Source: an uncultured Fibrobacter sp. (lineage in GTDB: Bacteria > Fibrobacterota > Fibrobacteria > Fibrobacterales > Fibrobacteraceae). From it: a stretch of 42,140 nt of DNA. This document shows, in pieces, positions 1 through 6,925 of the stretch. The stretch's first letter is position 1. Each line of letters starts with the position of its first letter. The stretch spans positions 1-42,140 of the forward strand of contig CAMKLO010000026.1 in assembly GCA_946413655.1 (NCBI GenBank), written 5' to 3'. Both the position numbers and the translations under genes were made by a program. The notes under the pieces are model-generated. The model worked only from the letters and a program-made list of their open reading frames with translations. It searched no databases and had not been told where the DNA came from.

Positions 1-712
1 CCCAGTAGTCGTCACGGCGTTCAAGAATAATCTTGTTCGGGTCGGCGCTGCGGAGTGCGTACGGACCGGAAACGACCGGATCCTTGTCCATCGGGAGTTT
101 CTTGACTTCGTCCTTGGAGCCGAGCTTTTCGATAAGCGGTTCGAATACGTGAGCCGGGACGATGCGGATAGCCTGCATCAAGTCCATCACAGAAAGCGGG
201 TTGTTGCGCTGTTTCTTGTTCACGAGGAACGCGATGCGTTCCACCTCACCTGCCGGTTCGGACTTAATTGTATCAACGTGGATGGCAGAAATCTGTTCGC
301 TTGTATTGATAGAGCCCATCGTGTAGATAAACTTCACGTCCCTGGAAGTGACCTTCTGGCCATCGCTCCACTTTGCAGCCGGGTTCAAATCGACAACAAT
401 ACTGTCGTTGTCCTTGCTCACAAGCGTGCCGAGAAGAGATTCAATTTCACCCGTCAAAGAGTTGTAGGTGAGAAGCGGTTCGTACATCAAGTTGAAACGA
501 CCACTCACAGGCCAGGTCGTCATCCAGCTTTCTGCAAGGGGGTTGAACGTACCAGGAGCATCATTCTGCTGCCCGGACAAATAGAGCGTTTCCTGACGCG
601 GCAAGGAACCGCTGGCAAGCTCATCTTCCGATGATGCGCCGCCGCACCCAAAAAGTGCGCCAGTTGCCGAAAGCACCAAGGCCGTTCTAGCAATCGATTT
701 CAATCCAATCAT
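1..712 (-). CDS. Partial family-5 peptide-binding lipoprotein of an ABC transporter (N-terminal part)
   Basis: The frame opens at an ATG at 712 and runs off the left edge, giving about 237 codons of the N-terminus. AAGAGGA lies 9 nt upstream as ribosome binding site. Residues 1-24 form a lipoprotein signal with lipobox ALFGC, so the protein should be lipid-anchored. The mature part carries the start of an extracellular solute-binding domain of the DppA/OppA type: a segment on making up lobe one with EPLLTYNSLTGEI, then LNPAAKWSDGQKVTSRDVKF, the usual family-5 signature of a predicted ligand prior to the SDG motif. The likely role is capture of peptides or similar ligands for an ABC importer. 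The transporter genes are not in view and the ligand cannot be told. Confidence 0.8.
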   Translation of the reverse strand, partial: MIGLKSIARTALVLSATGALFGCGGASSEDELASGSLPRQETLYLSGQQNDAPGTFNPLAESWMTTWPVSGRFNLMYEPLLTYNSLTGEIESLLGTLVSKDNDSIVVDLNPAAKWSDGQKVTSRDVKFIYTMGSINTSEQISAIHVDTIKSEPAGEVERIAFLVNKKQRNNPLSVMDLMQAIRIVPAHVFEPLIEKLGSKDEVKKLPMDKDPVVSGPYALRSADPNKIILERRDDYW

Positions 713-1127
713 TTGAGTCCTCTTAGAATAGGGCCTTTACAGGGGCCCCTTTAATTGAAAATTCAAATCTAATATAGATTATTCCAATTCAAAATTATTT
801 GAGATTAAGTAAAAATGCTTTGATGATTTCTCAATTCGAATTAAGAAATTTTTACATTTATAAAAGTTTACTTAGGAAGGGCTAATGCACTTTAAACCCT
901 TATAAAAACATTAATCTTCGCGCTTTATCCACTAATAAAAAGCCACAAATAATGTTTATACATCATTTGCGGCCACTTATCACAATTCCATAAAATGATA
1001 CTAGAATTTATTAACCTTAAAAGTTTCTCTAGCCTCAATGAATAGGAGATTCCCACCTTGGTGGCCATGCGCACTAAGCACTAAAGTGCAAAGTGCTGTC
1101 CGCCCGCTCTTTGGCGGGAATGACAAC
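713..1127. other. AT-rich spacer with upstream region of the binding-protein gene and one palindromic repeat
   Basis: This 415-bp stretch holds no convincing gene. The 713-1020 part is AT-rich and should contain the promoter of the leftward binding-protein gene. A GC-rich self-complementary block (AGGGGCCCCT) lies at about 742-751, in the leader of that gene. The 1044-1125 part is a palindromic repeat element described separately. The short frames that cross it lack ribosome binding sites and protein-like composition. Confidence 0.6.
1044..1125. repeat. Three-hairpin palindromic element, copy A
   Basis: Three hairpins lie in a row: CCACC/GGTGG, then a double stem built of GCACT and AGTGC, then CCGCC/GGCGG. 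The outermost bases ATTCC and GGAAT can also pair, which would close the element into a cloverleaf-like fold. A second copy sits at 27307-27390 with the same frame but a different middle stem. The element lies directly behind the uvrC stop codon at 1128. No transposase is nearby, so it resembles a REP or MITE-like dispersed palindrome. Confidence 0.7.
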
Positions 1128-3029
1128 TCATACGTTATCCTGTCCGACAACATCCTCAGCGGGTTCCGTTTCCTCGGGGGATTCGCCGCCGGCGCAGTAT
1201 GTGGCAACTTGTTCGCGGAGTTTTGCGCCGCGGACTTTACCGAGCAAATCGGTGATGTCTTCGAGGGGAGCGTCCATGAACGCTTCGGCGCTTTTGTACT
1301 TCGAGAGAATCTTGATGCGGGTTTCGTGGCCGACACCAGGCATTTTAAGCCATTCGACTTCGAGGTCTTTTTTGCGTTTGCTGCGCTGGTACGTAATCGC
1401 AAATCGGTGCGCTTCGTCGCGGGCATTCTGCAAAAGCTTTAGCGCAGGGCTCGTGCGGTGCAGTACGATGCTTTTGCGGTCATCGGGAAACACGATTTCT
1501 TCGAGGCGCTTGGCAAGTCCGATTAGCGGCAAGTCCTTATCGTGACCCAATTCCTTTAGAATCTGCATCGTGGCGTCGACTTGACCTTTACCACCATCGC
1601 ACACCCACAAATCGGGCATGGGGATTCCTTCGTCTTCGAGCCTCCGGATACGGCGGGTCATCACTTCGCGCATGCTGGCAAAGTCATCGACGCCTGTCAC
1701 GGTCTTGATGATAAACTTGCGGTAATTGCTCTTGTCGGGGCGACCGTTCTTGAACGCCACAAGGCTTGCGACGGTGTTCGTACCGGACAAATGAGAAATA
1801 TCCACGCATTCGATACGGAACGGAGTCTTCTTTAAGCCAAGAACTTTTTGCAGTTCAAAAACGCTACTATCGATTTCGCTATACTTTTGCACTTCGGCAC
1901 GCATTTCCACGAGAATCATGTCGGCATTTGCAGCGGCAAGTTTCAAGAAGCCGAGCTTTTCTCCGCGCTGCGGATTCGTCAGCACGACCTTGTGATTTGT
2001 CTTAGACGCGAGCGCCTGTTCCATCGATTCGCGTTCCACCACATCTTCGGGCAGGGGCACATCGGTCGCAATTTCGCCAGGAATAAATTCCACATCCATG
2101 TACCATTGCACCACCATCTGGCTAAAAATTTCCGTCTCGTCATCTTCGAGTTTGCATTCCAGGCGGTAGTGGCGGCGTCCGCAAAGCACGCCGTTGCGGT
2201 ACTCGAAAATCACCGCGGCAGCCATCGTGCCATTACGCTTCAGCGAAATCACATCCATGCTGAGGCTTGCATCGGACACGTCCGTTTTGGCATGGGCGCT
2301 AGTCGCCTTGAGGGCCTGGATGGCGTCCCGCTTTTTCGCTGCCGTCTCAAAGTCCATGCGTTCGCTGGCTTCGAGCATTTCCTTTTCCCAAAGTTCTATC
2401 AAGTCGTCGCGTTTGCCGCCCAGGAGCATCTGCGTCTGCGCCACGTTCTTGGCGTATTCTTCACGTGTCACAAGCCCGGCACACGGAGCACCGCAACGAC
2501 CGATGTGGTAATTGAGGCAAGGGCGCACAGGCCTATTAATAGGCAACTTGAGCTTGCATTCGCGAATCTGGAACAATCGCGCAGCGATATCCTGCAACTG
2601 GCGGATCATGCGGGAACTCATATAGGGCCCGTAATACAGGCAACCGTCCTTCTTCACGGAGCGGCTCAGGAACAAGCGCGGGAACGGCTCATTCACGGAG
2701 AACGCCAAGTACGGAAAATGCTTGTCGTCCTTCAACAAAACGTTGTACTTGGGCGTGTGCTTTCGGATGAGGTTCGCTTCCAGAATGAGCGCCTCGGTTT
2801 CGCTTTCCGTAATAATCCACTCGATGTCGCGGATGTAAGGCAACATCAAAGTTGCCGCACGATGACCGGCATGGTCGCTCCCGTCAAAGTAGCTCGACAC
2901 GCGGTTCTTGAGCACCTTCGCCTTCCCTATATATATAATCTTGCCCTGGGCGTTTTTCATGATATAAACCCCAGGCAGCAAAGGGAGTTCTGCCAGACGA
3001 CGCTCGATATGTTCACTAACCGGAATCAT
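1128..3029 (-). CDS. uvrC: UvrABC excinuclease subunit C
   Basis: UvrC makes the two incisions around a DNA lesion during nucleotide excision repair, after being recruited by UvrB. The 633-residue length is normal. Residues 15-95 are a GIY-YIG nuclease domain (GVY at 20-22, YIG at 33-35), which makes the 3' cut. A cysteine-containing linker (RPCLNYHIGRCGAPC) follows, then a UVR motif near 205-240 for UvrB contact. The RNase H-like 5' nuclease domain shows ECVDISH, VCDGGKGQ and DEAHRFA, which supply the expected acidic and histidine residues. A helix-hairpin-helix region closes the protein (LPGVGHETRIKIL is the equivalent here with MPGVG). The ATG at 3029 has no clear ribosome binding site but is the only start that keeps the GIY-YIG domain complete. 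Confidence 0.95.
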   Translation of the reverse strand: MIPVSEHIERRLAELPLLPGVYIMKNAQGKIIYIGKAKVLKNRVSSYFDGSDHAGHRAATLMLPYIRDIEWIITESETEALILEANLIRKHTPKYNVLLKDDKHFPYLAFSVNEPFPRLFLSRSVKKDGCLYYGPYMSSRMIRQLQDIAARLFQIRECKLKLPINRPVRPCLNYHIGRCGAPCAGLVTREEYAKNVAQTQMLLGGKRDDLIELWEKEMLEASERMDFETAAKKRDAIQALKATSAHAKTDVSDASLSMDVISLKRNGTMAAAVIFEYRNGVLCGRRHYRLECKLEDDETEIFSQMVVQWYMDVEFIPGEIATDVPLPEDVVERESMEQALASKTNHKVVLTNPQRGEKLGFLKLAAANADMILVEMRAEVQKYSEIDSSVFELQKVLGLKKTPFRIECVDISHLSGTNTVASLVAFKNGRPDKSNYRKFIIKTVTGVDDFASMREVMTRRIRRLEDEGIPMPDLWVCDGGKGQVDATMQILKELGHDKDLPLIGLAKRLEEIVFPDDRKSIVLHRTSPALKLLQNARDEAHRFAITYQRSKRKKDLEVEWLKMPGVGHETRIKILSKYKSAEAFMDAPLEDITDLLGKVRGAKLREQVATYCAGGESPEETEPAEDVVGQDNV

Positions 3030-3288
3030 GATTTTTCAAATGTATTTAATTCGGTGCACCTGCAATTTCCCGTGACTCAATAAAATTAAAAAAATGGTTT
3101 CATAGGCATATTCACGCATAGGTGAGAGGCGAGATAAACGGTTGTTTAATAAGAACGCAAATCGAAGGAAAACCACTTTTTTTGAAAATAAACGGCATTT
3201 TTACATTTTCTAACAGTCTCGTTACAACAAAATTTTATATATCTTACGTAGGAATAATTGCATCCACGACATAAATTATGGAGAAATA

Positions 3289-4494
3289 ATGAATTTTGAA
3301 AGCATGACCTTGTTGTCGCAAAAGGTGGAAGGGGTCCTCGGGACAGTCCGCGCCCTACGCGAAGAAAACGCAAAACTCAAACAACAGCTCGAAAGCGTAG
3401 TGGCACAAGCCGAAGACCAGAAGAACCTGTTGGAAGCCGCCAATGCAAAAATTGCAGACTGCGAAGCGGCCCTCAATGCAAGAGCGAACCAGGCAGCGGC
3501 ACAGGATGACGCACTTAACGAAAAGAACAACGCCATCGAAGCTTTGAACGGACAAATTAACGAAAAGAATGGCATTATCGATGCGCTGAACGCCCAAATG
3601 GACGAGAAAAACGGCATTATCGACGCTCTTAACGCGCAAATAGCCGAAAAGGATAACGTCATCGAATCGCTCAACGGTCAGATTGCCGAAAAGAACGGCG
3701 CCTTGGATTCCGAGAACGCACAAATCAACGAGAAAAACAACATTATCGATTCCCTTAACGGTCAAATCGCCGAAAAGAACAACGTTATTGATTCGCTCAA
3801 CGGTCAAATGAACGAAAAAAACGGCATTATCGATACGCTTAACGGCCAGATGGACGAAAAGAACGGTATTATCGACGCTCTTAACGGCCAGATGAACGAA
3901 AAGAACGGTATTATCGACGCTCTTAACGGCCAGATGAACGAAAAAAACGGCATTATCGATGCGCTTAACGGCCAGATGGGCGAAAAGAACGGCATTATCG
4001 ACGCTCTTAACGGCCAGATGGGCGAAAAGAACGGCATCATTGACGCTCTCAACGGTCAGATGAACGAAAAGAACGGCATTATTGACGCACTCAACGGCCA
4101 AATCGCCGAAAAAAACGGCATTATCGATGCGCTCAACGACCAGATGAACGAAAAGAACAATATCATTGACTGCCTCAACGGTCAAATCGCCGAAAAAAAC
4201 GATGTCATCGACAATCTCAATGTTCAGGTTCAGAGCCAGGGCACGGAAATTGCCGAAGCTCAGAGCAAGTTCCAGCAGCTACTCTCCACCATCGAAACGG
4301 AACTCGGCACAGAAATCAATATCAACGAACCGGCTGCCGAACAGGCTGAGGCTCCTGTCGAACAGACAAGCGAACCTGCAGAAGCGCCTGCGGAACAACC
4401 CGCGGTACAGCCTGCCGCCCAACCCCCACAAAACGACGACACCCCAGACCTGTTTGCGAGCAATGGAGGCTCGCAACCCGGTTTTTTCGGCTAA
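3289..4494 (+). CDS. ZapB-like coiled-coil protein with seventeen 14-residue tandem repeats
   Basis: The start is supported by GGAG 6 nt upstream of the ATG. Residues 1-45 (SMTLLSQKVEGVLGTVRALR then EENAKLKQQL) resemble the short coiled coil of ZapB-type division proteins. From nt 3517 to 4230 there are exactly 17 copies of a 14-residue unit with consensus NEKNGIIDALNGQM. Fourteen residues equals two heptads, so a long continuous coiled coil is expected. The tail (about residues 345-385) is rich in Glu, Pro, Ala and Gln, and ends in an aromatic NGGSQPGFFG. There is no signal peptide, so it should be cytosolic. A ZapA-like gene follows 45 bp downstream, which supports a role at the division ring. 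The function is inferred from N-terminal resemblance and neighbourhood; a purely structural coiled coil is the alternative. Confidence 0.7.
   Translation: MNFESMTLLSQKVEGVLGTVRALREENAKLKQQLESVVAQAEDQKNLLEAANAKIADCEAALNARANQAAAQDDALNEKNNAIEALNGQINEKNGIIDALNAQMDEKNGIIDALNAQIAEKDNVIESLNGQIAEKNGALDSENAQINEKNNIIDSLNGQIAEKNNVIDSLNGQMNEKNGIIDTLNGQMDEKNGIIDALNGQMNEKNGIIDALNGQMNEKNGIIDALNGQMGEKNGIIDALNGQMGEKNGIIDALNGQMNEKNGIIDALNGQIAEKNGIIDALNDQMNEKNNIIDCLNGQIAEKNDVIDNLNVQVQSQGTEIAEAQSKFQQLLSTIETELGTEININEPAAEQAEAPVEQTSEPAEAPAEQPAVQPAAQPPQNDDTPDLFASNGGSQPGFFG
3517..4230 (+). repeat. 17 x 42-bp in-frame tandem repeat inside the coiled-coil gene
   Basis: Seventeen consecutive 42-bp units encode the 14-residue repeat. 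The first seven units and the last two have diverged (for example AEKDNVIESLNGQI and AEKNDVIDNLNVQV). Units 8 to 14 are almost identical in protein, and units 9 to 11 are nearly identical in DNA. That gradient is what recent expansion by slippage or unequal exchange in the middle of the array would leave. Copy number probably differs between strains. Confidence 0.95.
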
Positions 4495-4539
4495 GGTGGA
4501 TGTTGGATAACGACCCATTTGGCGTAGGAATGAAGTGAT

Positions 4540-4854
4540 ATGGCAAACGAGGCACTCAGATCTGTTAGCATAAACGTCGCTCAAGAACGCATCCACATCC
4601 GCACCGACCTGCCCGATTCGGACTTGAAGGAAATCGTCGATTTCATCGAAAGTCGTCTCGATAATTCCTCGAAATTCAAACTGGAAATGAAGAAACAGCT
4701 GTGTTTGCTCGCTGTGGAACTCACTTCCGAGATTGTCGAATTACGTAAACAATTGCGCAAGGCCAAGACATTCCACGACCTGATGGACAAGGATATTAGG
4801 GATCTTTCGCTCCAACTGGACGAAGCATTACCTAAGGCCAACAGCCAAATTTAA
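4540..4854 (+). CDS. zapA: ZapA-like cell division protein
   Basis: A 104-residue protein starting at an ATG preceded by GGAATGAAG. Residues 7-45 form the ZapA head type (VSINVAQERIHIRTDLPDS, then the acidic helix KEIVDFIESRL). A hydrophobic helix with LCLLAVELTSEIVELRKQL follows, and a C-terminal coiled coil matches the tetramerising helix of the family. ZapA bundles FtsZ protofilaments at mid-cell and in proteobacteria is linked to the chromosome through ZapB. The preceding gene encodes a ZapB-like coiled coil, and a structured RNA follows, recalling the zapA-ssrS pairing of proteobacteria. A perfect hairpin terminator lies 31 bp after the stop. Confidence 0.75.
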   Translation: MANEALRSVSINVAQERIHIRTDLPDSDLKEIVDFIESRLDNSSKFKLEMKKQLCLLAVELTSEIVELRKQLRKAKTFHDLMDKDIRDLSLQLDEALPKANSQI

Positions 4855-4885
4855 ACGAAAAACAGTACTTTCGATACACTTTCAC

Positions 4886-4916
4886 AATCTCGACAGAAAT
4901 GTCGAGATTTTTTTTC
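4886..4916 (+). terminator. Intrinsic terminator of the zapB-like/zapA unit
   Basis: AATCTCGACA (4886-4895), a GAAA loop and TGTCGAGATT (4900-4909) form a perfect 10-bp stem, followed by a long T-rich run. Confidence 0.95.
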
Positions 4917-4926
4917 TTTTTTTCTA

Positions 4927-4955
4927 TTGTTTTTGAAATGTAAGAAAGATATATT
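4927..4955 (+). promoter_or_regulatory. Predicted sigma-70-type promoter of the structured RNA
   Basis: TTGTTT (4927-4932) and TATATT (4950-4955) are separated by 17 bp. The expected start, 7 nt after the -10 box, is G4962, which is exactly the first base of the closing stem of the RNA described next. The promoter lies inside the T-rich tail of the preceding terminator. Confidence 0.6.
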
Positions 4956-4961
4956 ATATAC

Positions 4962-5127
4962 GGGCATCCCACGGATTTTACACCCGATCTAACAGGAAAT
5001 ATTCAGCTCGTTGCTCTTGTGGTTCAGTTTAGGCGCGCTTTGACGCGAAAAACAAATCCCCGAGGCGCTGCTATCATTGTAGATTAGTAGTTTCGAGTGT
5101 TCGCACCGTAGGAGATGCCCTTTTTTT
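4962..5127 (+). ncRNA. ssrS: Structured RNA with long closing stem, 6S RNA candidate
   Basis: GGGCATC at 4962-4968 pairs with GATGCCC at 5114-5120. The stem continues as CCACGG against CCGTAGG with two single-A bulges, making 13 base pairs that close about 166 nt. Seven T residues follow immediately, so the closing stem can act as the terminator. A promoter is spaced to start at the first stem base. Length, the long closing stem, the large internal region and the position behind zapA all match 6S RNA, which inhibits sigma-70 RNA polymerase by mimicking open promoter DNA. Primary sequence did not let me prove the identity: no signature of SRP RNA, RNase P RNA or tmRNA was seen. The alternative is a terminator-type leader of the hydrolase gene whose ATG is only 13 nt further. 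Confidence 0.6.
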
Positions 5128-5139
5128 ATTGGGGAAGAA

Positions 5140-6177
5140 ATGGAAATTTCCGAGAAGATATCAGAACTTTTACAGAACGCAGAAACAGAAGATTTATTTG
5201 ACAAAGCCGTAGCAGGCTACCTGCTACCAGACGGTTCCAGTCACATCGTCACACTGAACACCCCCGAAGACACCGTTTTCGACATCGCTTCGCTGACGAA
5301 AGTCTGCCCCACCTCGACACTTGCACTTACATACATTCTTGAAAGCAAACTCTCGATTGACGCGAAGGTCATCGATTTTATTCCGGAACTCAAGACAAAC
5401 TACCGCGACGACATTTGCGTTTCGCACTTGCTCACGCACAGCCTCGATTACCGCGTCCCGATGAAAACGCTGACGGCGCTTTCGGCAGAAGGGATTCTCG
5501 ATGCACTTTATACATACCAGTTCGAAGCGGCGCCAGGGACAGTGTTCAACTACGGCAACCCCGCCAGCGTACTGCTCGGCATTTTGCTGCAACGGTTGAC
5601 AGGCAAGAGCTTGCAGGAACAAGGTAACGAGAGATTTTTCACGCCGCTCGGAATGACGCGTTCCGGCTACAACCCGCTTACACGTGTCCCGAAATCCGAA
5701 ATTGCAGCAACGGAGCTATGCGAATTCAGGCACCGCGAAATCCAAGGCGAAGTCCATGACGAAAGCGCCTGGGTGCTGCAAAAATTGTTCCCCGTCGGTA
5801 GCGCCGGCATGTTCAGCTGTGTACCCGACCTCTTGAAGTTCGTGAAAATGATTTTGATGGACGGGAAATTCGAGGACCAACAAATCATCCCCGCCGGAGT
5901 GCTCGACATCGTAAGCCATAACGCATTCCCCGATGATTTCGGCGCCTGTGCCGCCCTCGGCTGGGAATTGAACGCGCCCCGCTTCATGGGCACAAAGGTT
6001 TCGCCGCAGGCTTTCGGCAAAACGGGATTCACGGGAGCAAGCATCGTCGCAGACCCCGACAAGGGAGGCGCCATCGTACTGCTCAGCAACTTCACTTATC
6101 CGCACCGCGAACCGAACGCCGACCGCATCCACGCCTTCCGCGCAAAGCTCTCCGATGCGTTCTTTGAAGAGCTTTAA
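5140..6177 (+). CDS. Serine hydrolase of the beta-lactamase / class C family
   Basis: A 345-residue protein with a good ribosome binding site (GGGGAAG) before ATG 5140. The SxxK motif is SLTK at residues 51-54, with Ser51 as predicted nucleophile and Lys54 as base. The second motif is YGN at 138-140. A late KTGFTGAS corresponds to the KTG/HxG motif. This is the fold of class C beta-lactamases, D-Ala-D-Ala carboxypeptidases and related esterases (peptidase family S12). No signal peptide is visible, so it is probably cytosolic and more likely an esterase or amidase than an antibiotic-resistance enzyme. The substrate cannot be told. The gene starts directly behind the structured RNA and may depend on its terminator. 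Confidence 0.8.
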   Translation: MEISEKISELLQNAETEDLFDKAVAGYLLPDGSSHIVTLNTPEDTVFDIASLTKVCPTSTLALTYILESKLSIDAKVIDFIPELKTNYRDDICVSHLLTHSLDYRVPMKTLTALSAEGILDALYTYQFEAAPGTVFNYGNPASVLLGILLQRLTGKSLQEQGNERFFTPLGMTRSGYNPLTRVPKSEIAATELCEFRHREIQGEVHDESAWVLQKLFPVGSAGMFSCVPDLLKFVKMILMDGKFEDQQIIPAGVLDIVSHNAFPDDFGACAALGWELNAPRFMGTKVSPQAFGKTGFTGASIVADPDKGGAIVLLSNFTYPHREPNADRIHAFRAKLSDAFFEEL

Positions 6178-6206
6178 CAGTTAGAAAAAAGCCAAAAATG
6201 CAAAAG

Positions 6207-6246
6207 TGGCGGTGAAATGGAGCAAAAATGCGCAATTTCACCGCCA
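6207..6246. terminator. Long inverted repeat between two convergent genes
   Basis: TGGCGGTGAAAT (6207-6218) and ATTTCACCGCCA (6235-6246) form a perfect 12-bp stem with a 16-nt loop. On the minus strand T-rich sequence follows (CTTTTGCATTTTT), so it probably terminates the DksA-like gene, and may also stop rightward transcripts from the hydrolase gene. Confidence 0.6.
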
Positions 6247-6281
6247 AAATGGAAAATCAGCACCAAATTGAATACAGAAAA

Positions 6282-6755
6282 TTAGCGGTCCGCGGCCTTG
6301 CGGAGCATCTCCTTGCGCTGGGCTTCGGCGAACATCTTCGCCATTTCCATGCGGTTGTCGAGGATTTCCTTTTTCTTGGTTTCTTCCTTGCAGTTCACGC
6401 ACTTGGTTGCCGTGGGCACAGCCATGAGCCTTGCCTTCGGGATTAGCTGATTGCAAACTTTGCACACGCCGAACGTCCCATTCTTGATGCGCTTGAGAGC
6501 CTCTTCAAGATAAACAAGGTACTTGCCTTCGCGTGCCGCCAACGAGAAGTTAGTTTCGAGCGAATTGTAATCCGTCGCGGAATCGGCTCCGTCAGAATCA
6601 CCGCCATCACCAGACTGGGATTTTTGGCCCTGGAACACGTTCGCCTTTTCGGACTCGCTTTGGGCGGTCACCAGCTCACGTCTCTTTTCCAAGAGCATCT
6701 CCTCAAAAAACTTGAGGTCAGCATCGCTCATCTTTACGGGTTTCTTCTCAGCCAT
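6282..6755 (-). CDS. DksA/TraR family zinc-finger regulator
   Basis: A 157-residue protein with ribosome binding site AAGGAG before its ATG. The N-terminal half is a coiled coil (helix around EEMLLEKRRELV, return helix around LVYLEEALKRIKNG). The C-terminal half is a four-cysteine zinc finger: CKVC, then PKARL, then CVNC. DksA-like proteins enter the secondary channel of RNA polymerase and change promoter choice, often with ppGpp. Between the two helices lies an acidic, glycine-rich segment (GDGGDSDGADSATDYNSLE) where DksA carries its tip aspartates. It could equally be one of the general DksA-like stress regulators (YocK or CarD-independent type); I would not claim true DksA. Confidence 0.8.
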   Translation of the reverse strand: MAEKKPVKMSDADLKFFEEMLLEKRRELVTAQSESEKANVFQGQKSQSGDGGDSDGADSATDYNSLETNFSLAAREGKYLVYLEEALKRIKNGTFGVCKVCNQLIPKARLMAVPTATKCVNCKEETKKKEILDNRMEMAKMFAEAQRKEMLRKAADR

Positions 6756-6925
6756 AATAAACTCCTTCTTTGTGAGTTACATTGTGATAAGCACCGCATT
6801 AAACTATCTTTTTTTACAAAAAAGAGCAATTAAAATATTATTTTTTCAAAAAAAAATGTTGACAAAACGTTAAAAAGCCCCTGTAATTCGACTTTTCTTT
6901 CGTATTGGATGTAGCCAGGTCGTAA

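Noticed and set aside
1848..3083. A 411-codon open frame antisense to uvrC
   Set aside because: It is a shadow of a clearly recognised uvrC gene.
3517..4230. CRISPR-like array of 42-bp repeats
   Set aside because: Repeats are contiguous, in frame and without unique spacers; they encode a coiled coil.
4962..5127. tmRNA, SRP RNA or RNase P RNA
   Set aside because: None of their conserved core words was found on either strand.
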